In this document: positions 7,947 to 15,780 of the stretch, one piece after another
How positions within the stretch are numbered: the first letter of the stretch is position 1
How the letters are laid out: each line of letters begins with the position of its first letter
From: Flavobacterium wongokense
GTDB taxonomy: Bacteria > Bacteroidota > Bacteroidia > Flavobacteriales > Flavobacteriaceae
Assembly: GCF_021608265.1 (NCBI RefSeq)
Contig: NZ_JAKIHP010000004.1
Span: 118,255-182,254 of the forward strand
Direction of reading: 5' to 3'
DNA length: 64,000 bases
Position numbers and translations under genes: made by a program
The notes under the pieces: model-generated
What the model saw: only the letters and a program-made list of their open reading frames with translations
Told to the model about the DNA's origin: nothing
Database searches by the model: none

Positions 7947-8288
7947 ATGGAAACAGAAGCATTACGCCAGGGAATCATCAGCTTCTTTGAAGACATTACC
8001 AAATACTACGGCTGTAAAACAGAAATCACACAGGGTTTGGTTTCTGAGCTGGATAATCTTGATGCCAATCTGACGGCGTGGAATTTATCTGAATTTGATT
8101 TGGTTCGCTCTGCTTATAGAAACACCGGAGATAAATTCATGCTCGAAGGCAAAGGAACTTATTATGAGATTTCCGCCGAACGCATTGTTGATTTCAAAAA
8201 GCCCGGCAGGAACAAATTTGAATTTGTGGAGCAATACAGTGAAACCGTTTTCAGGATTACGAAAATCAGGTTTCACTATAAATATTAA
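7947..8288 (+). CDS. Hypothetical protein
   Basis: A 113-residue soluble protein I do not recognise. It has no signal peptide or membrane helix. The N-terminal half is helical and acidic (ALRQGIISFFEDITKYYG), while the C-terminal half is strand-rich and basic (TYYEISAERIVDFKKPG, VFRITKIRFHYKY). The ATG at 7947 follows a -7-like element TATATTTA (7935-7942) by only four bases, so the mRNA may be almost leaderless. The 3' end overlaps the convergent mtaB stop by four bases. The start is uncertain only in the absence of a ribosome-binding site. Confidence 0.65.
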   Translation: METEALRQGIISFFEDITKYYGCKTEITQGLVSELDNLDANLTAWNLSEFDLVRSAYRNTGDKFMLEGKGTYYEISAERIVDFKKPGRNKFEFVEQYSETVFRITKIRFHYKY

Positions 8289-9613
8289 ACTTCTACGTTT
8301 AGAAATTCCACTCGCACACTTCCGTCTTCGTCAATTTTGGTCAGGTTGATTTCGTGCAAAGTATTCGCCAATTCAGGATTCCAAGGTGTTTTTACCTTTA
8401 CGTAATTTTCGGTAAAACCGTGAATATAACCTTCCTTGTTTTCGCTTTCAAAAAGTACTGTCCTGTTGGTTCCAATCTGGCTTTCGTAAAAGGCACGGCG
8501 TTTTTTAACGGACAAACCGCGAAGCATCTTGCTTCGTTTGTTACGCACATTCATCGGAACCACATTTGGCATTTCGGCAGCTTCGGTGTTATCCCTTTCC
8601 GAATAAGTGAAAACATGTAAATACGAAATATCCATTTCGTTCAGGAAATTATAAGTCTCAAGGAAGTTTTCATCGGTTTCACCCGGAAAGCCAACAATCA
8701 CATCAACACCAATACAGGCATGAGGCATCACTTCACGGATTTTATTTACACGGTCTGTATACACTTCACGCAGGTAACGCCGTTTCATTTTCTTCAAAAT
8801 CTCGTTGCTTCCACTTTGCAATGGAATATGGAAATGCGGTACAAATGTTCGGCTTTGCGATACAAATTCGATGGTTTCGTTTTTCAAAAGATTTGGTTCT
8901 ATCGAAGAAATCCGAAGCCTTTCAATACCATCAACTTCATCTAATGCCTTTACCAGATCCAGAAAAGTGTGTTCGTGTTTTTTATTCCCGAATTCGCCTT
9001 TTCCGTAATCCCCAATATTGACTCCGGTCAAAACGATTTCCTTAATATTTTGTTTTGAAATATCAGCGGCGTTTTTCAATACGTTTTCCAAAGCATCGCT
9101 TCTTGAAATTCCACGCGCCAACGGAATCGTACAGTAGGTGCATTTATAATCACAGCCATCCTGGACTTTCAGGAAAGCCCGCGTCCTGTCGCCAATGGAG
9201 TAACTTCCGACATAAAAATCGGCTTCCTCAATTTCGCAGGAATGCACTTCGCCCATATCATTTTTGGACAAGTCATTGATGTAATCGGTAATCTTGAATT
9301 TTTCTGTAGCACCCAAAACCAAATCAACTCCATCGACTGCAGCTAATTCTTCGGGCTTTAATTGTGCATAACAACCAACGGCAGCAACAAATGCCTTATC
9401 GTTGAGCTTCATGGCTTTCTTTACAATCTGTTTGAATTGTTTATCAGCATTTTCAGTAACCGAACAGGTATTTATCACATAAATATCGGCAACTTCCTCA
9501 AAATCGACGCGGTCAAAACCTTCGTCCTGGAAATTTCTCGCGATGGTAGAAGTTTCGGAGAAATTCAATTTGCAGCCCAATGTATAAAAGGCAACTTTCT
9601 TTTTGTTTTCCAT
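8285..9613 (-). CDS. mtaB: tRNA t6A37 methylthiotransferase MtaB
   Basis: A radical-SAM enzyme that adds a methylthio group to N6-threonylcarbamoyl-adenosine 37 of tRNAs. The 442 residues show the three family parts: the N-terminal UPF0004 domain with three cluster cysteines (TLGCKLN, NTCSVTE, VGCYAQ), the radical-SAM motif CDYKCTYCTIP, and a C-terminal TRAM region. The sequence TLGCKLNFSET fits MtaB rather than MiaB (TYGCQMN). The ATG at 9613 is preferred over an in-frame TTG four codons upstream. A -7 element lies at 9658-9665. Confidence 0.93.
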   Translation of the reverse strand: MENKKKVAFYTLGCKLNFSETSTIARNFQDEGFDRVDFEEVADIYVINTCSVTENADKQFKQIVKKAMKLNDKAFVAAVGCYAQLKPEELAAVDGVDLVLGATEKFKITDYINDLSKNDMGEVHSCEIEEADFYVGSYSIGDRTRAFLKVQDGCDYKCTYCTIPLARGISRSDALENVLKNAADISKQNIKEIVLTGVNIGDYGKGEFGNKKHEHTFLDLVKALDEVDGIERLRISSIEPNLLKNETIEFVSQSRTFVPHFHIPLQSGSNEILKKMKRRYLREVYTDRVNKIREVMPHACIGVDVIVGFPGETDENFLETYNFLNEMDISYLHVFTYSERDNTEAAEMPNVVPMNVRNKRSKMLRGLSVKKRRAFYESQIGTNRTVLFESENKEGYIHGFTENYVKVKTPWNPELANTLHEINLTKIDEDGSVRVEFLNVEV

Positions 9614-9657
9614 AAGCTTGCTCAATTAATGAAATCGTTGTCAAAAAATTGAGAGCG

Positions 9658-9665
9658 CAAAAATA
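9658..9665 (-). promoter_or_regulatory. -7 promoter element TATTTTTG of mtaB
   Basis: On the minus strand TATTTTTG matches TAnnTTTG perfectly, 44 bases before the mtaB ATG. A spaced TTG is not evident. Confidence 0.5.
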
Positions 9666-9782
9666 CATACAAGTTTTTGATTTATAAAATTTTGGGGTAC
9701 CAATCATATAATAATATGATTTAATTGTGTAAGTAGGTTTGTGAAGGATTTAGGAATTTTGATGTATTAAAACTATACAATC

Positions 9783-10301
9783 ATGTCAAAGGAAAATTTA
9801 TTCAATGCAAAGGCAATTGAAAAGCTGAAAGAGCTATCGGGAAAAGCAAAAACTTGTATGTTCATCACAAATCTTAGCGACAAATCACCACATAATTCCA
9901 GGCCAATGGGCTTACAGGAATGCGACGGCGAAGGCAATTTTTGGTTTATCAGCAGCAAGGAAAGTGGGAAAAACATTCAAATCGAGAAAGATAATGAGGT
10001 CCAATTATATTTTATGAATAATAGCGATCACGAATATTTATCGATTCTGGGCAAAGCCTATATTTATGATGACCGGAAAACCATTGAAGAAAAATGGTCG
10101 GTTGTTGCCAATGCCTGGTTTGATGGTAAAGATGATCCGGATGTGAGCATTATCAGAGTAACACCTGAGGAAGCCTATTATTGGGACACTAAATTCGGAA
10201 AATTTGTTTCGATGATCAATTTCATATCGGTTATTATCGGAGGAAAAAATACCGACAACAGCGACGGCGTTGAAGGAAAAATAAAGTTGACCAAACCTTA
10301 A
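9783..10301 (+). CDS. Pyridoxamine 5'-phosphate oxidase-family protein (general stress protein 26-like)
   Basis: A 172-residue split beta-barrel protein of the FMN-binding type. Recognisable blocks are TCMFITNLSDKSPHNSRPMGLQ, FWFISSKESGKNIQIEKDNEVQLYFMN and YLSILGKAYIYDD, followed by an EEKWSVVANAWFDGKDDPDVSIIRVTPEEAYYWD tail, as in general stress protein 26 homologues. It probably binds a flavin cofactor, but the substrate is unknown and there is no evidence for true pyridoxine oxidation. It is cytosolic. The PepSY-like gene starts seven bases after its stop, so the two form an operon. Confidence 0.85.
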   Translation: MSKENLFNAKAIEKLKELSGKAKTCMFITNLSDKSPHNSRPMGLQECDGEGNFWFISSKESGKNIQIEKDNEVQLYFMNNSDHEYLSILGKAYIYDDRKTIEEKWSVVANAWFDGKDDPDVSIIRVTPEEAYYWDTKFGKFVSMINFISVIIGGKNTDNSDGVEGKIKLTKP

Positions 10302-10308
10302 AATACCT

Positions 10309-10731
10309 ATGGAAACAAAAAACATTTTTGCATTTTTATTGCTTTTCGCTGCAATGACAATGAGTGCTCAGAAAAAAATCGATCCTTCTGAACTACCGCC
10401 TGCTTCAATCAATTTTTTACGGGAACACTTTCCCAGCACTACAGTAACTAAAGCCAAAAAGGATGCTGAACACGGAGAAAAAGGCTATGAAGTGATATTG
10501 TCAGACGGAACAGAAGTCGAATTTTGGAAAGATGGGAAATGGCGTGAAGTTGACGGGAAAGACAATCCCATTCCAACAGCTTACATCGACAGGAAAATTG
10601 TGGATTATGTTGCCAAAAATTATCCAAAAAACAAAATCACGCACATTGATTACGGACACAAAGACGTGGATGTGGATTTGACCGGGAAAATCGATTTGGA
10701 GTTTACCAAAGAGGGAACTTTTATAAAATGA
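10309..10731 (+). CDS. Secreted PepSY-like domain protein
   Basis: A 140-residue exported protein with a signal peptide ending near SAQ at residues 19-21. Two PepSY-like units are visible: SINFLREHFPSTTVTKAKKD with YEVILSDGTEVEFWKDGKWREVDGK, and KIVDYVAKNYPKNKITHIDYG with a final strand DLTGKIDLEFTKEG. This matches the putative beta-lactamase-inhibitor-like PepSY-like family (PF11396) common in Bacteroidetes. It is probably periplasmic, and no ligand is known. It is the second gene of a two-gene operon and is followed by a terminator. Confidence 0.82.
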   Translation: METKNIFAFLLLFAAMTMSAQKKIDPSELPPASINFLREHFPSTTVTKAKKDAEHGEKGYEVILSDGTEVEFWKDGKWREVDGKDNPIPTAYIDRKIVDYVAKNYPKNKITHIDYGHKDVDVDLTGKIDLEFTKEGTFIK

Positions 10732-10740
10732 GATAAATAA

Positions 10741-10763
10741 AAAAGCACCAATCTGGTGCTTTT
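10741..10763. terminator. Bidirectional intrinsic terminator
   Basis: A perfect 10-bp stem AAAAGCACCA / TGGTGCTTTT with a three-base loop and U/A tracts on both sides, between the PepSY-like gene and the convergent GlmU-like gene. Confidence 0.9.
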
Positions 10764-10769
10764 TTATGT

Positions 10770-11945
10770 TTATTCCTTTCGGTATTTTTTAGTGATTTCA
10801 AAAACATGCTCGAGGATTTTGGCATCCTCCTCAGAAAATTCCACCTGACGGCGCGCCATCACAATTTTGGCCGTTTGAAATGCTTTTGAAGTCAGATAGG
10901 TTGTAAATCCTGAGCTTCCGCCCCAGGAATAGCTTGGAACAAAATTCCGCGGAAAGCCAGAGCCAAATATATTTGCCGAAACTCCAACCACAGTTCCGGT
11001 ATTGAACATCGTGTTGATGCCACATTTGCTGTGGTCTCCCATCATCAGTCCGCAGAACTGCAGCCCTGTTCGGGCAAAACCTTCGGTTTCATAACTCCAC
11101 AAACGCACTTCTTCGTAGTTATTTTTCAAATTAGAATTATTGCTGTCGGCGCCAATGTTGCACCACTCTCCCAAAACGGAATTCCCTAAAAAACCATCAT
11201 GCCCTTTGTTGGAATAACCCATCAAAACCGAATTGCTTACTTCTCCTCCAATAACCGAATGAGGTCCAACAGTTGTTGCTCCATAAACTTTTGCTGCCAA
11301 TTTCACTCTTCCCGATTCGCATAAGGCAAATGGTCCACGAATTACGGAACCTTCCATAATTTCGGCATTTTTTCCGATGTAAATTGGCCCGGTTGAAGCG
11401 TTCAAAGTCACAAATTCAAGCTTTGCGCCTTCTTCGATAAAAATGTTTTCGGGCGAAAGTACATTGACACTTTTCGGGATGGGCTGTGAATCCCTTCCTT
11501 CGGTAATCAATTCAAAATCTTCGCGCAACGCTGCATCATTTTTGGCAAAAATATCCCAGGTATTCTGGACTTTCAAACATTCTTCGTTGAATTCAATTAT
11601 CTCATAACTGTCAAAATCGACTTCTTCCTGAGTATCATTGGTATAAAACGCTATAACTTCATCACCTTGGAAAATTGCCTGGTTCTTCTCGAGGCTTTTA
11701 ACCATTTCCGACAAAATATCATTTGGCAAAAAAGAAGCGTTGATCATCACATTGTCCTCCATTTCGACCATTGGAAATTTCTCGGAAAGATATTCTTCAG
11801 TTAAGGTTGTTGTGGTGTAGCCTAAATATTTCTCCCATTTTTCACGTATGGTCAAAATCCCAATACGGATATCGGCAACCGGTCTTGTAAAAGTAAATGG
11901 CAAAAGCGCGTTGCGAACCGTTCCGTCAAAAAGTATGTAGTTCAT
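10770..11945 (-). CDS. GlmU-like sugar nucleotidyltransferase/left-handed beta-helix protein
   Basis: A 391-residue protein of the alternative GlmU-like family found in Bacteroidetes (TIGR03991 type). The N-terminus (MNYILFDGTVRNALLPFTFTRPVADIRIG) is the divergent nucleotidyltransferase-like part, lacking the usual LAAGxGTRM loop. From about residue 165 it has left-handed beta-helix hexapeptides (IFIEEGAKLEF, IYIGKNAEIMEGSVIRGPF, VSNSVLMGYSNKGHDGFLGNSVLG). By family it is inferred to act in UDP-GlcNAc synthesis together with GlmM, which is also in this window (34500-35888). L31 lies just upstream on the same strand but has its own terminator between. Confidence 0.85.
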   Translation of the reverse strand: MNYILFDGTVRNALLPFTFTRPVADIRIGILTIREKWEKYLGYTTTTLTEEYLSEKFPMVEMEDNVMINASFLPNDILSEMVKSLEKNQAIFQGDEVIAFYTNDTQEEVDFDSYEIIEFNEECLKVQNTWDIFAKNDAALREDFELITEGRDSQPIPKSVNVLSPENIFIEEGAKLEFVTLNASTGPIYIGKNAEIMEGSVIRGPFALCESGRVKLAAKVYGATTVGPHSVIGGEVSNSVLMGYSNKGHDGFLGNSVLGEWCNIGADSNNSNLKNNYEEVRLWSYETEGFARTGLQFCGLMMGDHSKCGINTMFNTGTVVGVSANIFGSGFPRNFVPSYSWGGSSGFTTYLTSKAFQTAKIVMARRQVEFSEEDAKILEHVFEITKKYRKE

Positions 11946-12006
11946 TTTGTCTGTTATGAGTTGTGAGCCAAAGTTACAAAGTTTATCAGAATTTAAACCA
12001 TAAAAA

Positions 12007-12030
12007 AACCACTCACTTTCGTGAATGGTT
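12007..12030 (-). terminator. Intrinsic terminator of rpmE2
   Basis: On the minus strand a 10-bp stem (one G-U pair) closes a GAAA tetraloop and is followed by seven T's, 27 bases past the L31 stop. Confidence 0.88.
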
Positions 12031-12056
12031 TTGATAAAATTGAAACACTTAAATAA

Positions 12057-12308
12057 TTATTTCGCGTGTTTAGCGTATTTAGTTTTGAATTTATCAATAC
12101 GTCCTGCAGTATCGATAAGTTTAGATTTACCTGTGTAAAAAGGGTGTGAAGTTCTTGAAATCTCCATTTTGTAAACTGGGTATTCAACACCTTCGTGAGT
12201 AATAGTTTCTTTTGTTTCTACTGTTGATTTAGTGATAAAAACGTCGTCATTTGACATGTCTTTAAAAGCAACTAATCTGTAATTTTCTGGGTGAAGTCCT
12301 TTTTTCAT
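12057..12308 (-). CDS. rpmE2: 50S ribosomal protein L31 type B
   Basis: An 83-residue ribosomal protein. MKKGLHPENYRLVAFKDMSN and SRTSHPFYTGKSKLIDTAGRIDKF are the L31 signatures. The zinc-binding cysteines of type A L31 are absent, which identifies the zinc-independent type B form. The start at 12308 is chosen because it gives the conserved N-terminus; the open frame extends 45 codons further upstream through the promoter and leader. It is flanked by its own promoter (12415-12443) and terminator. Confidence 0.95.
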   Translation of the reverse strand: MKKGLHPENYRLVAFKDMSNDDVFITKSTVETKETITHEGVEYPVYKMEISRTSHPFYTGKSKLIDTAGRIDKFKTKYAKHAK

Positions 12309-12414
12309 GATAAATCTTTTTATTGTTATGGAGTAGTTTCGTTTCGAAGCTTTCGCTCTGAAAGGTGTAAACGCCGCTACAACTTTTATTATTCTAATTT
12401 TTAATTTGAGTGTG

Positions 12415-12443
12415 CAAAAATACAACTTTTTTGCAATAAACAA
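12415..12443 (-). promoter_or_regulatory. Promoter of rpmE2
   Basis: On the minus strand TTG (12441-12443), an 18-base spacer and TATTTTTG (12415-12422), a perfect TTG / TAnnTTTG promoter. It leaves a leader of roughly 100 bases before the ATG, long enough for autoregulatory structure, although none is obvious. Confidence 0.68.
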
Positions 12444-12501
12444 AGCCTTATGTAACTTTTTTTAAATAAACTGAACATACCTGTAGTATTTATGGAATTA
12501 C

Positions 12502-12509
12502 TATATTTG
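12502..12509 (+). promoter_or_regulatory. -7 promoter element TATATTTG
   Basis: A perfect TAnnTTTG match 25 bases before the DUF4199 gene, heading the four-gene forward operon. No clear TTG is seen at -33. Confidence 0.55.
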
Positions 12510-12534
12510 TTGATTAATTAAAACCTAAACAATC

Positions 12535-13071
12535 ATGAATGAAATTATTAAGAAAAACGGAATAACTTTTGGAATTGTAACCGGATTAGTTTCAGTTCTT
12601 ATTACGACCTTAATTTACATTATCGACTTAAAACTTTTCACCGCTTGGTGGCTTGGTGTGTTAAACATCATCATCTATATTTCCATTGGGGTTTTTCTTT
12701 TGGTTAAAACCAAAAAAGAGTTACACGGGGTTTTTCCTTTTAAGGATGCTTTCACAACGTATTTTATTTCGGCTGTTGTTGGAATCATAATATCGGTAGC
12801 GTTTAATATCATTTTATTTAATTTCATCGATCCGGGTGCAAAAGAAACCATCAAGGAATTAACCATAAAGTTTGCTGTAGAGATGATGGAAAAATTTGAT
12901 GCCCCAAAAGACGCCATAAACCAAGCCATCAAAGACATGCAGGCAAACGACCAGTTTTCCATCGGGCAATTATTAAAAGGTTCTGTTTTCAGTATTTTAT
13001 TCAGCGCTATTTTTGGATTAATCCTGGCAGCAATTTTCAAATCTAAATCACCTTCATCACAAGGACTATAA
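12535..13071 (+). CDS. DUF4199 membrane protein
   Basis: A 178-residue integral membrane protein with four hydrophobic helices (about residues 9-29, 36-56, 75-95 and 148-166) and a charged loop between helices 3 and 4 containing DPGAKETIKELTIKFAVEMMEKF. This topology and sequence fit DUF4199, found in Bacteroidetes and often next to a family 2 glycosyltransferase, as here: the glycosyltransferase ATG follows the stop codon with no gap. Function is unknown; a role supporting the neighbouring glycosyltransferase at the inner membrane is inferred only from this pairing. Confidence 0.85.
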   Translation: MNEIIKKNGITFGIVTGLVSVLITTLIYIIDLKLFTAWWLGVLNIIIYISIGVFLLVKTKKELHGVFPFKDAFTTYFISAVVGIIISVAFNIILFNFIDPGAKETIKELTIKFAVEMMEKFDAPKDAINQAIKDMQANDQFSIGQLLKGSVFSILFSAIFGLILAAIFKSKSPSSQGL

Positions 13072-14031
13072 ATGAATTTATCGATAGTAATTCCGCTTCT
13101 CAACGAGCAGGAATCTTTACCCGAATTACATCAGTGGATTGTCAAAGTCATGACAGCCAACAGCTATTCTTATGAAGTTATTTTCATAGATGACGGCAGC
13201 ACTGATGATTCGTGGAAAATTATTGAACAACTCTCAACCGAAAATCCAAATGTAAAAGGAATCCGTTTCCTTAGGAATTTTGGAAAATCACAGGCATTGC
13301 ACGCAGGTTTCGCCAAGGCAAAAGGCGATGTAATCATTACAATGGATGCCGATTTACAGGACAGTCCGGAGGAAATCCCTGATTTGTACAATATGGTTTT
13401 GAACCAGGATTACGACTTGGTTTCAGGCTGGAAAAAGAAACGCTACGATTCGGTTGTGGGTAAAAATTTGCCATCGAAATTATTCAATTGGGCTGCACGA
13501 AAAACTTCGGGAGTTCAACTGAACGATTTCAACTGCGGATTGAAAGCCTATAAAAATACTGTCATCAAAAACATCGAAGTTTCGGGTGAAATGCACCGTT
13601 ACATTCCGGTTTTGGCCAAGAATGCAGGTTTCGGGAAAATTGGCGAAAAAGTCGTAATCCATCAGGCTCGGAAATATGGCGAATCCAAATTTGGAATGAA
13701 CCGCTTTATCAATGGTTTCCTCGATTTGATTACGATTTGGTTCCTGTCGAAATACGGAAAACGCCCAATGCACCTTTTTGGAGCACTTGGTGTAGTGATG
13801 TTTATTATCGGATTTTTATCGACCTTTTTGATTATCGGAATCAAATTACTCAAACTATTTGTGTTGGATGTCCCAACCATTTTAGTAACCGAAAACCCTC
13901 TTTTCTATATCGCCTTAACCGCTATGATTATTGGTTCGCAATTATTTTTAGCCGGGTTTTTGGGCGAAATAATCTTACGGACAAAAAACAACGAAGAACG
14001 TTATAAAATTTCTAAGGAAGTGAATCTTTAG
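13072..14031 (+). CDS. Family 2 glycosyltransferase, polyprenyl-phosphate type
   Basis: A 319-residue membrane-anchored GT2 enzyme of the DPM1/ArnC-like group, which moves a sugar from a nucleotide donor to a polyprenyl phosphate at the cytoplasmic face. The GT-A domain shows SIVIPLLNEQESL, FIDDGSTDDS and the metal-binding DADLQD (near residue 100). The acceptor region includes DFNCGLKAYK and RYGESKFG-like residues. Two C-terminal membrane helices (about 235-262 and 275-300) anchor it. It starts directly after the DUF4199 stop, so translation is coupled. The transferred sugar cannot be told. Confidence 0.9.
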   Translation: MNLSIVIPLLNEQESLPELHQWIVKVMTANSYSYEVIFIDDGSTDDSWKIIEQLSTENPNVKGIRFLRNFGKSQALHAGFAKAKGDVIITMDADLQDSPEEIPDLYNMVLNQDYDLVSGWKKKRYDSVVGKNLPSKLFNWAARKTSGVQLNDFNCGLKAYKNTVIKNIEVSGEMHRYIPVLAKNAGFGKIGEKVVIHQARKYGESKFGMNRFINGFLDLITIWFLSKYGKRPMHLFGALGVVMFIIGFLSTFLIIGIKLLKLFVLDVPTILVTENPLFYIALTAMIIGSQLFLAGFLGEIILRTKNNEERYKISKEVNL

Positions 14032-14052
14032 AATCAGGATAAAATTAAGAAT

Positions 14053-15780
14053 ATGCATATCGAACAAAATATATTAGACAAGGTCAACGAATGGCTTACG
14101 CCGAATTTTGATCAAAAAACACAGGACGAAATCACAGCAATGATGACTTCATCCCCAAAAGACCTACAAGAGAGTTTTTATAAAAACCTCGAGTTTGGAA
14201 CCGGAGGAATGCGTGGAATAATGGGCGTTGGAACCAACCGCATCAACAAATATACTCTCGGAAAAAACACTCAGGGTTTATCCGATTATCTTAAAAAATC
14301 ATTTCCGGGCGAACAATTAAAAGTTGCCATTGCCTACGATTGCCGTCATAACAGTGATACTTTGGCCAAAGTGGTTGCCGATGTTTTTTCGGCTAACGGA
14401 ATTCAGGTTTACCTATTTTCGGAAATGCGCCCAACACCCGAATTGTCTTTCACAGTGAGATACCTGAACTGCCATGCGGGAATTGTTCTAACCGCTTCAC
14501 ACAATCCGCCTGAATACAATGGATACAAAGTATATTGGCAGGACGGCGGACAATTGGTTCCGCCAAATGACGCTGAAATTGTACAGGTTATTGAAAATTT
14601 ACGATACGATGAAGTCAAATTTGAGGCTAACGAAAGTTTGATTAAATATATTGACGCCGACATTGACGAGGCTTTCGCCAAATCAACGGTTGAAAATGCC
14701 AGTTTTAATACTTCGGCTGCTGCAAGGCAGAATCTAAAGATTGCCTACACTTCATTACACGGAACTTCCATCAAAATGGTTCCGAAAGTTTTGGAAAAGG
14801 CAGGTTACACCGATGTAAACGTTGTTCCCGAACAGGCTGAACCCAATGGCGATTTCCCAACAGTTATTTCTCCAAATCCCGAAGAACCGGAAGCTTTGAC
14901 GATGGCAATGGCTTTGGCAGAAAAAATCAACGCAGACATTGTTTTTGGAACCGATCCTGATAGTGACCGACTTGGTGTTGCCGTTCGAAATAACAAAGGT
15001 GAGATGCAGTTGCTGAACGGAAACCAAACGATGGTTGTGATGACGCATTATCTGTTGGAACAATGGAAAAAAGCAGGCAAAATCAATGGAAAACAATTCA
15101 TCGGTTCGACTATCGTTTCAACGCCTATGATGCTTGAACTGGCTTCGGCTTATGATGTGGAATGCAAAGTTGGTTTAACCGGATTCAAATGGATTGCCAA
15201 ATTCATCCGCGATTTCCCTGAACTGAAATTCATTGGCGGTGGCGAAGAAAGTTTCGGATTTATGGTTGGTGACGCTGTACGCGATAAGGATGCTGTAGGC
15301 GCCATTTTACTGATGTGTGAAATCGCAGCTCAGGCCAAAGAAAAAGGAAGTTCGGTTTATAAGGAATTGGAACAGATGTATGTTGACTTTGGTTTTTACA
15401 AGGAACATTTGATTTCACTGACCAAAAAAGGAATTGAAGGCGCCAACGAAATCAAACAGATGATGGTGGATTTACGTGACAAACCCGTTTCTGAAATCAA
15501 TGGGCAACGCGTTATTATGGTTGAGGATTACCAAAATTCTACTGCAAAAAATTTATTGACGGATGAAGTCGAAACTTTGTCTGTACCAAAATCAAATGTG
15601 CTGATTTATTATTTGGAAGACGGTTCGAAGATTTGCGCGCGTCCAAGTGGAACGGAACCAAAAATCAAATTCTATTTCAGTGTGAATACTGCGATTGAAG
15701 GTTTGGACGAAATTCCGGCTGCAGAAGCATTTTTGGATACCAAAATCAAAAATATAATTTCTGAAATGCAATTAAACTAA
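14053..15780 (+). CDS. Phosphoglucomutase/phosphomannomutase family enzyme
   Basis: A 575-residue alpha-D-phosphohexomutase that interconverts hexose 1- and 6-phosphates in the cytosol. The phosphoserine loop is TASHNPPEYNGYK (Ser149), the metal loop DPDSDRLG, the sugar-binding loop GGEESFG and the phosphate-binding loop RPSGTEPKIKFY. The length and the NPPEYNGYK form match the PGM2-like group (glucose 1-phosphate/phosphopentose type) rather than GlmM. It sits between the glycosyltransferase and the ABC exporter and shares a base with the latter's start, which suggests that it supplies sugar phosphate for a glycan made by this operon. Confidence 0.92.
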   Translation: MHIEQNILDKVNEWLTPNFDQKTQDEITAMMTSSPKDLQESFYKNLEFGTGGMRGIMGVGTNRINKYTLGKNTQGLSDYLKKSFPGEQLKVAIAYDCRHNSDTLAKVVADVFSANGIQVYLFSEMRPTPELSFTVRYLNCHAGIVLTASHNPPEYNGYKVYWQDGGQLVPPNDAEIVQVIENLRYDEVKFEANESLIKYIDADIDEAFAKSTVENASFNTSAAARQNLKIAYTSLHGTSIKMVPKVLEKAGYTDVNVVPEQAEPNGDFPTVISPNPEEPEALTMAMALAEKINADIVFGTDPDSDRLGVAVRNNKGEMQLLNGNQTMVVMTHYLLEQWKKAGKINGKQFIGSTIVSTPMMLELASAYDVECKVGLTGFKWIAKFIRDFPELKFIGGGEESFGFMVGDAVRDKDAVGAILLMCEIAAQAKEKGSSVYKELEQMYVDFGFYKEHLISLTKKGIEGANEIKQMMVDLRDKPVSEINGQRVIMVEDYQNSTAKNLLTDEVETLSVPKSNVLIYYLEDGSKICARPSGTEPKIKFYFSVNTAIEGLDEIPAAEAFLDTKIKNIISEMQLN

